Assembly: GCF_964340395.1 (NCBI RefSeq)
Contig: NC_135555.1
Coordinates: 12,166,246-12,193,745, forward strand
Length of the DNA: 27,500 bases
Reading direction: 5' to 3'
DNA from: Glandiceps talaboti
Taxonomy: Eukaryota; Hemichordata; Enteropneusta; Spengelidae
Shown: in pieces, positions 1-11,800 of the stretch
Position numbering within the stretch: the stretch's first letter is position 1
Layout of the letters: each line of letters starts with the position of its first letter
Notes under the pieces: model-generated
What the model was told of the DNA's origin: nothing
The model's database searches: none
Seen by the model: only the letters and a program-made list of their open reading frames with translations
Made by a program: the position numbers and the translations under genes

Positions 1-2480
1 GTTCAGACATGATTGTCTAAAACTGGGATGTTGCTTCAATTAGGAATTGTGTACCACTTCCCTTTTTTGTTGAAAAATAAACGATGTTATGATTGTACAA
101 ACAGATTGTCATTTTTTTTTTGTAGCAGACTTAAGAAGAAATTGTGAACTTTCAGTTCATATATTAAGATTACAAAGATGGCTCACCAAGCTGTTGATTT
201 CACAAAGAAAAGTAACACATCAAAAAATTCAAGCATATTTTCAATTTTCGAAAGCAAAAAAAAATGCATTTTTCGCTGGCAAGAAGAACAACTTTGATTA
301 CAAGAATAAAATACTCCATACCAGAATCATATCGCTACAATTTGATAAAAATTAACTTTTTTTCCTAAATCATACATATCCCTGTCATTAATCTTTTACC
401 ATTTTTCCTAAATTGCCGCCAACGTATAGATGCAATGATGATAAGAAGTACTGTGTTTGATTAAAAAAAGACTGACTACCATACAAATATCAATGAGAAA
501 CTGGTCTGGTCCCGCGACAAATACTTTTTTCTTCAAAAAAAAGAAGACATTTAGCAGAAGTGACATTTTAAGCTATAACTGATTTTTTTAAAAAACGTGC
601 TCACATTGACGAAATGGTGAGTTTAAATTTGAATGTGAACTGCTAAAAAGTATGTTCTTTGTTATATTATAGTGGATAAGGTTCAAAATGTCTGCCATTT
701 TGACAAGAAATTCAAACTGGAGATTAACTGATACAATCCTTAGAATTACAAAATTTTGTCAACCAGAAAAATGTTAATGACGTGATTATGTTTGAGAATT
801 ACTACTTAAATCAATAGCAACATTTCAGGCAGTGACAAAAAAAAGTTATTGAACACTAAATAAACAAAGATAGTTTATACCTTTGAAAAGATACAAAGCT
901 TATCCTGATTGGTTTAAAAATAGTACAAATTATCAGTATTGATACTGAGTGACCAATGGTGAGTGGCCTACCATAATTGACATTGATTGTGTTGTTTGTT
1001 AGTTTGTTGGTAACCTGTTGTAGATACAGTCGGTGGAAAATACCAATTGCATCATCAGTAATCACATGCTATACTTGTTTGAAAAAATATATTTTCTGTT
1101 CTGAGTTAGAATTAACCTGAGGTACAATTCAAATCTATTAACTGAAAATATGGAATAAGAAAATCTTTACACCTATCATCAACAGGTTTACGTTTCTTTA
1201 TATATCGTGGGTTTTATATTTTTTCTTGCTAAGCTCAGCGATTCTGTTTCAAAATTTTTAAAATTCCTCAAAGCGTAAAATATTCAAGCTGCAGGGAGTG
1301 TGTAAAATGAATAAAAATACACATTGTAATTTTGCTGGAAAGATACACGATAAAAATGAATTTGATTATTTATACTTGTTTCTACGAAATATAGCATGGT
1401 TCGATGTATTAGAATCTCGTTATTGTACTGTTAATATATTACAAAGAAAGCGGTCACTCCTATCTCTCCTACAAATAAACAAACTGGTTTGATTGAGTCC
1501 TCTCCTAAAAAAACGTCATTACTTAGAAACGCTTGAGTACTTTTTTGAAACTTTTCAGAAACTGGCCAAAAGTCTGTATACATACGTTATCTAAGGGTAA
1601 TGTCAAGATACTTAAAATATATACAACATCTCGTTTAAAAATTGTAGAGTTTGCAACTCTGACTGGCCTGTTGTTTTTAAGTAGAATATCACAACCTAGT
1701 ATGACAAAATATCTAAATTTAAACCACTGTATAAAGGTTTCACTTTGATATGCCAAGCCCATAGCTCGTGCAATCTACTCAATCTGCCCTATTCAGCATG
1801 TCAAACCTATACATATGCAACTTAAAAGCTGGGTCAAAGGTCAACTTATACATATGCAAATTACCAGACATCACTTCTAAATGCAAGCCTTTATAAGTTA
1901 AAGTGAAAGTGGAAGTAAAATTGAAAATATGTCAAAAATTACACTGCATGGTAAATTTGTTACGTTAATATCATAAATATTGATTGCAAAAAAAATGACA
2001 TTTTCATTCCCTAAAAATCTGCTACACCAATTTTGTCATTTGATCATTTTCTAGCGGATAAATCCTTCAGTTGGTGCTAGGCAGTGACATGTGACTGGCC
2101 TTAAGTCTAGAGTTAGTCACATTTTTTTGGGTGAAAACATGGGCAGGTTGTGAAAAATTTCACAGAATTTTTTTGCAGCTTTCTATTAAAAAATCTTCAC
2201 TACAGCGTTGTGATATTGGTACCATATGTGTTTAGCTTTACTTTGAAAATAACTGCAGAAATCCTCTTTTTTACAGTCAGAAATTCTGAAACTCTTGTCT
2301 GTCACTGAGAACTTTTCACATGAATTTTTTCTCTCAAAAAATTCTGAGTAGAATTTATGTGAAAAAGAACAAGTTCGAGGTTCGAAAACGCTGTCATTTA
2401 CGTGAATAGTCTTGCAACATCCATGTGTACTCTTTTGCAGACACGTACCAGACACTTAACTTTGACCTCTTGTCACCTAG
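1..2480. other. Downstream region of gene A, no gene recognised
   Basis: Contains the 3' UTR of gene A of unknown length and the DR1 site. All open stretches (up to 89 codons) are compositionally random, with no domain, no paired splice sites and no canonical AATAAA that I could locate for gene A. Confidence 0.6.
1831..1843 (+). promoter_or_regulatory. DR1 nuclear-receptor site
   Basis: GGGTCAAAGGTCA is an exact DR1 (two half-sites with a 1-base spacer), the type bound by HNF4 and RXR dimers. It lies downstream of gene A between two copies of an ACATATGCAA motif. Confidence 0.35.
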
Positions 2481-2808
2481 TTACCTGGTTGGCATGGTAG
2501 AGATGTATTCCTCCATTGCTGTCAGAGGGGTGACCATAATCGACACAAGGTTGTTTTTCAGTGGACATTTTGCTGACCACTGCTGTCCAACTCCAAGGTA
2601 GATTTTAGGAGTTGCAGGACATGGTCCTGAATGATAGAAGTAATTTCTCAAATCAGCTGTGAACTTTTGGTGGTCAAAAATCTTGACTCTTTCTCCACGT
2701 TTTGTCTTCTCTGGTTCGTGGTTTTCATGCTGTGACGTACTCCAGAATATGACAGTGCGCCCATATCTGTTTAGGTACACGTCACCATCTTTGCTGTATA
2801 TCAACACA
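2481..2808 (-). CDS. Gene A exon 7: rest of IRF association domain and stop
   Basis: Acceptor ATCTTATTTACAG|T. The exon gives VLIYSKDGDVYLNR, GRTVIFW, GERVKIFD, YLGVGQQW and NNLVSIMVTPL, all clearly matched in the last exon of gene B and typical of the second half of an IAD. The protein stops at TAA (2483-2481), about 14 residues after the VTPL motif, much sooner than gene B. The stop lies inside a donor-like CAG|GTAACT, so a longer isoform with an additional 3' exon is possible. No convincing extra exon was found between 1 and 2480. Confidence 0.9.
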
Positions 2809-5800
2809 CTGTAAATAAGATAGCACAGAATATGGTCAAAGGACAAAGTAAGCAATTATTAGCCAACTTGTCTGTGTTTGACTGGTCGATGGAAGTTCAC
2901 ACACATGTTAGACACAGGTCATTGAAAATATTGCACAAAACCTGACATTTTATGATTTATGGTAATTTCTTGAGTGCAATATTGTATTAAACCATTTTTT
3001 ATTGACAATTTTCAAAGTGATGAAACTATTTGCACATAAATTTGTAGCCCTGTGATTATCTGACCTGACTGGTTTGACAGTATAGTATAGCCCAGAGACT
3101 TGGCATATCTGATGTGACATATTGCTGACTTGACAGTATAGCCCAGAGACTTGGCTATCTGACTTGACATACTGACTTGACAGTATAGGCCACAGACTTG
3201 GCTATCTGACTTGACCTACTGGCTTGACAGTATAACCCAGAGACTTGGCTATCTGACTTGACATACTGACTTGACAGTATAGGCCACAGACTTGGCTATC
3301 TGACTTGACATACTGGCTTGACAGTATAACCCAGAGACTTGGCTATCTGACTTGACATACTGGCTTGACAGTATAGCCCAGAGACTTGGCTATCTGACTT
3401 GACATACTGACTTGACAGTATAGCCCAGAGACTTGGCTATCTGACTTGACATACTGACTTGACAGTATAGGCCACAGACTTGGCTATCTGACTTGACCTA
3501 CTGGCTTGACAGTATAACCCAGAGACTTGGCTATCTGACTTGACATACTGGCTTGACAGTATAGCCCAGAGACTTGGCTATCTGACTTGACATACTGACT
3601 TGACAGTTTAGCCCAGAGACATGGCTATCTGACTTGACGTACTGACTTGACAGTAGTATAACTATGCTGGCAAATGACATTTTTTAAGTCAGATATATCC
3701 AAAACATGCCTCTGAGATAATAAATTTGGTATCATGATTTTGGATTTAATAGCGACTTCCATCTCCTTGCTGACAATAAATATAAATTGGCCAGTTTGAT
3801 ACTCAGTTCAAAATGAAAGTACATGAAGCAAATAACTTTGATGTAAATGCAAAGTTCTAGAGAGAAGAGGATTTTTTTACAACAAAACGATCTGAGTGTA
3901 AACTGAAATCAATGCCTCATAAAATCACACCTAGCTCTATAGAGAACTGCACCACAACGAACACAGTAATTTAGTCTATAGTACAATATCATAATGCTAT
4001 TAAGTTTCCCTAAACCTCATTCATCAAAGTCACATGATATGATTTATTCCCAATCAACTACTAACTATAAACAGGAGACTAATCAATCAACGATGTGGTT
4101 GGCATACAGGAAAACAATTATTAAATATCATTTCCCTTTTCTCTTCAGATAATATAAACAAAGATAAGGAGTCTTGTCACTTTAATATTAGGTTAAGTAG
4201 TCACGGAGACATATATGGTCAACAATTTTTTTTTTTAACAAAACAACAATTTTTAAAGCAAGTTTATAAAATGTCCTTGAAATGATAAAATATGCAAAAT
4301 CATCCTGAAATGTCATCAAATCCAAAAATGGTGGACTAGCTGTCAGACACAGAAATCAACGTTATGAAAATGTATGACTTTCAAAATAGTGAAATATCAT
4401 ATGATAATGAATGAATGCTTCACAGCATGATGAAATTTCATGAAAAATTATGAACTATTTCTCATTTTAATAAATTTCAAGCAAAAGTAAAACTCTAATC
4501 ATAAGTTATAACATACCCTTTATCCATATGTTGCAGCAAGGTGGTTGTCAGTTTGGTTTGTTTGTCGGACATACAGAATTCGTTGAAATCTGGAAACGTG
4601 ACTTGGTCAGCATCGAGTGGTCCGTACTCAATCTCTATGGCTTCTTCTCTGATAATTGGACTCACATAGTAAAGATGGCATCCCTTGGGATTGTTGGCTT
4701 GATACTTCAACGCTTTGGTGGACTTGTAGTTGATTTCAATCAACAACTCATCACCTACGATGAAAATTAAACAATTTTGTAAAAAAAAATATATATATAT
4801 ATACATTGATGACCATACTACCCTGTGAAAGTCAAAATGTTTAAAAAGCTGCAGAGATAAATTTTGTTAAAAAGTATCATCCATTTATTCTGTTTTGCTG
4901 GTCTGATGATGCTCTGTGAACATAGTGAAAGCAAGTCAGAAGATGGAGCAAGAATTTTGTTTATATATTCAGATCTTGTGATTTTTTTTTTAATCAAACA
5001 GAATTACAAATTTTTGATTTCGTAATTTAAAAAAATAAAGATATAGAGCTGTGTTTTTTTCGTAATTAAACTTTAAAAAAATCCTAACACTTATCAGTCA
5101 TCACTATAGTATTTAATTTTGACTACAAACAACGGAAACAACAACAACAATAACAACAACAACAACAACAACAATAACAACAAGAAGTATAAACTGACAA
5201 ATTCAGTACAAATGTCCTGTAGCCTGCAAGAATTTACACCAGACGTTCTCCTGTTATTCAATCTGAATCATTCATTTATTTTCTTACTCTTTTGATATCA
5301 ACTTTCACATCTACATGTCATTTACGTGCAGTACTGCACAAGGCACGGTGTGATTGCTTTTGATGATAAACATCCACTTAATGCATATTTTGATATTCTC
5401 CCATCTGGGCGAAGATACCATTGTCTTAAATGCTCCAAAGTTCAATACAGAGTTTTGTCCTGTCAGCCGTCAGATTATTAAATCATTGCTAAGTTGTATT
5501 TGTGTATTTGTGTAGCTTGTCTTTGTTTTTCCTTGCCTTTTTCAGTTTTTTTTTAATTATATTGTTTTTATTTATTCTGTTGTGAGCTCTAAACTATGTA
5601 TTCTTTGAGAACCAAGAAATAAACAAACAATATGCAAGAGTAATATGCAAAATTTGATTTTCACAAAACGTTAAAAAAAGGTCACTCTCCCAAATTCATC
5701 ACCAAATAAACATGTCTCTGATCTAACAACTCGTGCTATTTATGAAGGGTGTCAAACGTTTGGACTTCAGACCCTGTCTTCAACAACATACAAATGTATC

Positions 5801-8800
5801 ATTCTCTACCAGAAGAAGTACGTGATATTTCCAATGGCAGCTTGATTCAGTCACCCGTAAAATAGCAACATCAAAATAGCAGACGTAAACATTGAAAGTG
5901 AAAATATAACAAAATGAACATAACTTAGTGTTCTTGATTGTGATTTACAGTTTAATTTGAGATACTAATCTGTGACTGTAAACTTATTTTAAGTGTTTGT
6001 CAGGAAAATCACAATGTAAAGAAGTGAAACAGACACTAGCAAATATTCTCGACTTAAAGTTTACCATTCAAACACTCAGGTAGAGAGTGTAATTAACATG
6101 ACAATTGTGTATGCATTTTGTTTTGTTAAATATAAGTGACCTAGGTGGCCTGGTTCTTCTGATGTCTCTCTCTAAGTTGAATACAACTTGACCTCACATT
6201 GACACGGATGACCTTGCCCAGTAAAGAGGTGATAGACAACTGACTATTTCCATTCCACTTGGCCAGACAGTATTATTTAAATGTACAATATGGTGTCTCA
6301 CTATCGAAGGACACGATAGTCGTCGATTCACGGTCAAATCTTGCCCCAGAGACATACCGGTAGTCGGTAGTCGCATCACACAGAACAGAGGTGTAAACGG
6401 TATTTGTGAAAATGACTCGCCTCCTAATTTAAGTACTATCCTTCATCGAATCTGTCAGATATTATCTTTCTTGTTAGATACCACGTCGGCATTCAGACTA
6501 TACATACATGTTTTAATTTTGGGGGCAGGGTTAAATCTTGTCCTACACAACAAAGCTATGTTTATAGGCCAAATCTACCGCAACAGAAATACATTGTACC
6601 ATTCATCAAATTCATATTACGTGACAATCTATTATGCTGTTAAAAATTCAAGTCTGTTCTTGGGTTGAAAGATTTAAAGTCTAATGGTCAACATCCCATA
6701 ATAGTCACCACTCTGAGCACAATAGCGGCATTATACCCCATGCATAACTTTCTCAGACCGATAATAACCAATGACGATGTTAAATGCCACCACCATGTGC
6801 ATCATTTATAAGTTATCGATAAACTAGTCTATACAGACATACAGGTGAGATTATCTTTCACCTGAAAGCAATTTAAATTAGGTCTCTATGGTAATTTATT
6901 ACCGATACTCCTGTTTACATTTTACACCTGTTTTTTACCATAATGGTTCGCCTTCTTTTCTTACAATCATTTAATTCTTTATTAAAGTGCTCGTTTTTTT
7001 TCGTTTTTTAAAAAAAATAAAGTCTACCTGTCATCATACCATATGAAATACATATCACACTCTACAGGGTCAATTGCTTTCAATAAGTTAGTTTTTTTTT
7101 TTAATAGGGGTATAAATTTTTGCCTCTTGAAGTAGTCACTTTTAAAGAAAAAATTGTTGGGGTAATAATGAATAATACGATGTCTGATAGCGATTATCTC
7201 AGCAGCTGCCCTGTCTGCAAACGATATCTTGGCATTGATGTTAACCCTAAGTCAATGTCTGTAGATTTGCCATACCAGCATACCATGATTTGGAAAAAGT
7301 AAACCAACATAACGATATTTTATTTTAGATTACACATTAGCATAGAAATATTTCTTTAATTTTTTGCAAAACTTTAAGAATTCGCAACTAATTTTATAAA
7401 TGTTTTATTTTTTTTACGAAAGTATAACTCTGCTTTCAGGTCAAAGTTTTACCCTTGCCTTGAAAATTCATAGAGATCACATTTTGAATGATAGATGACG
7501 ATATGATTAAACTCATATGTTGGAATTACTGTCAATCTTTACCAGATGTTCACGCTATCATAAAATGTTATTTACTAACATGTTGTCACTCATGAATTGA
7601 AAACTGAAAACTGAAACCCCACCAGTAACCTGCTCGAGAAATGGGATCTTTTTTGGATTGAAATACTAGAGCTGAACGAGTCTTACTTGCTGCCCCTTTG
7701 ATGTCAGATATGTGATTGGTAATTTAAAACTGATATTATATTATGTGTCTCTGATACTTACTATGCGGTGAACTTCCTTCTCTGTACTTGCTATTCAGTT
7801 CTGCACCAAAACCGTGTCTCATGACATAGTTCAGTGGGATGGGCTGTATATCATCTTCCTCCTTAATCTTTCTCACCTCCTCTTGTTCCTCCATATCATC
7901 ATGTTTGATATTGAGATCAAAGTGAGCCTTATCAAAGGCATCGGAATAACTAAGTTTGTGATTTTCCCTGAGTTTTGCCGCAATCATGCCAAGACTGACA
8001 ACAGATTCAATCTTTGGCATTGAATTGTTTATCTTGGGTTTTTCATCTCTGGTTTGTGTGGATGCCGTGACAACGCTGTTTGGGAATGTGGGGAGAAGCG
8101 ATGGCATTGTCGCTATGCTTGGAGGCATGGCGGTGGTAGGAATGACTGAATTACTGAATGTTGTCGGTACTGTTACGAGTTGAGGTGAAGACTGTGCAAG
8201 CGATGTCACCATGGTAGTAGGATGGGTGAGGATTAGCCCATTACTGCTTCCATATATGTGTGGTATCTGAATAAAGGGATGTGATACAGCAGCTGTGGTC
8301 ATGGGTTCACTTTTAATGATGGAAGGGCTTGACAAAATAGTGTTATTTGGTGATAGCTTATGTGGAATGCCATTGACGATGGGAGGTTTGAAATCAGGTA
8401 CAGGTTTTGGCTGATAATGTCCGTTTACTATGATGTTGTTGGCAATTTTAGAGTCATTTGCGATGGAATATACAGCATCAGGAGCTGCGTTTCTTAAATC
8501 ATGTCGTGCAGTAACTGCACCATTCATTCCACTATTCCCAGCAGTTCCTTGCAGCGGCAAATTCACTTTATTCAATGCTGATGATGAAGATGTTGTCGTA
8601 TGAGATGTTGGCACTACTGTCATGGCAACGGGGAGCCCATTAGCTGCCACTGTAGCTGTCACCATCAAGCCGTTAGATGATGTTACGGGTAACGTGTCTG
8701 GGAATACCTTCTTTCTTGATATCGTCATCTTTAAGGAATTATTCTGAGGTGGTGACGTTGCATCCCTCTCATCCTTTATTTCATCTCTAAGACTTTTAGT

Positions 8801-11800
8801 GGGATTGATGGTGGCTTCAAAAGTTCTGAAGGTGTCTCTCTTCTTAAAATGAGCTATAAACAGAAAAACACAAACATTCTAACAACAGAAAAGATTCTTC
8901 TAGTACATAAATACCCATTACCAAAATACATTTTTACCTGAAGTATACTGTAAGTATATTACAAGTATACTTATTTGCAGCAAATAAGTGTGATGAAAAT
9001 ATATTTCAAATATACTTATGTAAAAATCCATTTGCTACTGATGGAGATTCACACCATATGGATGATAACCGTTTCATAAACAATAACACACATTTTTGAA
9101 TTTCAATTTTGAAAGTTTCATAACACATGTTTTCTCAACTGATTTCATAAATAAATGATTTGATGTAAACTAGTATTCTTTTCTGTAAACAAATTATGGT
9201 GAAGCTGTCTGTCTATATTAAACATATTAAAACGTATTCTTGTAAGTTAAAATGTTTAATATCTCGGAACATTCTGCATTAGCAGTTATTCAATATGCTA
9301 AAAAAAACTGTTTTAAGCATACAACTCATTACCTACAATGTTTTGCCTTGTTTTTCAATAGGAGAAAAACCCAACAAATTTCATTTAAGTCAATGATGAA
9401 CCAGCCCATTTACATATTGACTATAATTTATAATGTACTGTCAATTTTGATATATGTATGTCAGTATGTATATGTAAGTCATAACACTCATCACTGCAAA
9501 TGGTAATTGGTTGTTTCGGTACCTGACCATTTCAGCCCTAGACGTTTCAGTCTCATCCCTAGATGTTTCAGCATATACCCAAGATGGTTAGGGTTAGGCG
9601 GTTAGGGGTTAGGGTTAGTTGCTTATGAAAGAAGGATCACAGCATTCAATTAGTAGAACTGATTTGTCTTGTGAAGTGGTGCCACATCATCTTGGGTAGT
9701 GATGCCGAAATCTTAGGTATAACGAAACGTCTAGGGCCAAAATGGTCAGGTGCTGAAAAAGCCCCCAAATGAGTACACATACTTTTGCTGCTTTTGACTT
9801 TATTACATATATTACTATAGGAAGCAAGCTATTAGCAAACTAAGATAGACACAGACTTAAACGATTGCTGTTTCATGTGGTAGATTACACAAGTGGGTGA
9901 TATGGATGCCTTGATTATGTGCTATATAAATCACCCAGTAATAAAGATAGCGTATGTAAACACTGAATGACGTTGAATGTGCATGCAACCACTTGAGAAA
10001 ATCTCACTATTAGAGATGCCTCCCTAGTGTGAGTATAATTACAGCCATTGATAGTTTATATCAATGTGTCTGTGTTATCTTCTTGACAGTTAATTTGCCA
10101 ATGTCTTAACAATGTGAAGCATTTAACCTATGTAAAAAAACACTTACTTCTTAGGAAGTCATTTTCTTTTCTGGCTTTCTTACTTTCAGTTGGCATGGTA
10201 ACAAAGGAATCACTGCTATCTGTTGAAGAGTGTGAAGATTTGCGACGTTTCCTGACATTCATGAGTCTTTTCTTGGGAGATGGAATTTTCCCTTCCTCTG
10301 TATCATCATCCTCCTCATCATCTTCTTCATCATCCCTACGGCTCCAAGGATGGTCTGAAAGAGACATCAATTTACACAGATATAATCATAGTGTTCACCC
10401 CAAAACATAGCTAAAACACGATTTCTGCTCAAATGAACATTTAAAATTCTCATCGTTATCTTAAAGTGTTACCATGGCAACCATGCAGTTCAACTTTCGT
10501 ATGAATATTGTGGTCTTAATACCAAAGTAGGCACTCTCAAAGTTAACTCTATTGTTCAATTCAATTTGCCAATCATATCAAAACAATTTAATTCATTTTT
10601 AATTCATATCATATTGATGTCAAGTTAATGAAAGTGTCCCACAGGAATGATAAAAGACAGTACAAAAGAGTTCAACTTTCATATGAATATTGTGGTCATA
10701 ATACCTAAGTAGGCACTTCAAAGTCAACTCTATTGTTCAGTTCATTGAAATTTAATTTGCCTATCAGAGCAAAAATATTAATTCATTTTTTTTTACCCAT
10801 ATGATATTGATGTCATGTTAATGAAAGTGTCCCACTGGAATAACATAAGTCAGTACAAACGAGAATGTTATTATACTTTTCATTTTTGCACATGTAATGC
10901 AATTACCTTGTGTATGCAGTAAAAGGACAAATTCAATGTAGTTACTACGGTAATGAAATATTGACCATTCTGTGATGAATACAAAACATACAACTCTACA
11001 CCCAATTAAAAAAATTTCGAACATCCCTCCATAAAAATGTCAGCCGTTATTTCACATGGTTATTTGAGATTCAGACCTTGACCTTAATAGTGAACTCTTT
11101 ATTTTGATTGTGACTCACTGCATACTTATTTCTATTATTGAAAAGACCTTGCATATTGCATACCAAAACTGAAAGTGAAACCCTCTCTCCTGATGAGTGT
11201 TTCAGATATAAAGCTAGATCTTATTTCAATCACCTTGGTTTGCTCATCAGTTGCCATGGCAGCAACTGTTTGAAAAAAAAAACACTCAAGAAAAATCTAA
11301 CATGTCTGGGTCATTGTCAGGGAATGAGAAGCATTTATTTTAATACTTTGAAGTGCAGTGAACATAAAATGTAATCGGTTTGCAGTGACACCAAACAATG
11401 TGGTTATTCATTGGATAGTTAGACCGTTAAATAGGCTGACTGTCACACTGCCAGGTCAGGCAGGAGTGTCGTCTGGTTGTTTACTAAATCGGTGACCTTT
11501 TTGTGGCTTGACATTGAGGAAGGCGAGAGTCACTCGCCCCATATGCATATTAGGTTTACTAAGCTTGTCTGTGTGAGCGACGACAAGTATAGGTTTATAT
11601 TCAGCCCTGGATGACACCGATGACATGATATATGAGAAGCTGAACAGTTGGCTGAGGCACTGCATATAGTACATTGGTCAATGGTTTCAAATATGCCATA
11701 AACAACGCAAGGATATGATTGGCGGATGAAATAAATATCAAATGACCCGAATAATATTGAGTAGAGATCTAGAGCACTTTTAACTGTCTTGTAGAAATTA

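Larger units (their letters stand above)
4755..7761 (-). other. Gene A intron 5
   Basis: 3,007 bases. It contains a short (AT)n run next to the exon 6 acceptor, an (AAC)n tract, a degenerate LINE-like 3' remnant, an ISRE-like core at 5894-5903 and a short plus-strand open stretch with a CPVC motif (7084-7302) that I do not call as a gene. The rest is AT-rich with nothing recognised. Confidence 0.8.
8854..10147 (-). other. Gene A intron 4
   Basis: 1,294 bases. It holds a cluster of AT-rich palindromes close to the exon 5 acceptor (8941-9022) and the foldback element at 9516-9758. No gene is supported; a plus-strand open stretch at 9252-9506 has no protein-like features. Confidence 0.8.

Noticed and set aside
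2186-2455. 89-codon minus-strand ORF just after the gene A stop
   Set aside because: No suitable acceptor at its start, random-looking composition and no similarity to the gene B tail; most likely 3' UTR.
6194-6379. Moderately CpG-rich 61-codon minus-strand ORF, possible SINE-like segment
   Set aside because: No clear A/B box, tail or duplicate in the window to support an RNA-derived repeat or a gene.
7084-7302. Plus-strand open stretch with a CPVC motif ending IWKK before a stop, preceded by a T-tract and AG
   Set aside because: Only two cysteines, no recognised domain, no upstream exon and no poly(A) signal. Left as a curiosity inside gene A intron 5.
7591-7617. TGAAAAC TGAAAAC TGAAACC triplet resembling an ISRE
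   Set aside because: The GAAA cores are 7 bases apart rather than the 6 of an ISRE, so at best these are independent half-sites.
11249-11266. GTTGCCATGGCAGCAAC as a second X-box
   Set aside because: The half-sites are separated by 5 bases, more than the usual 0-3.
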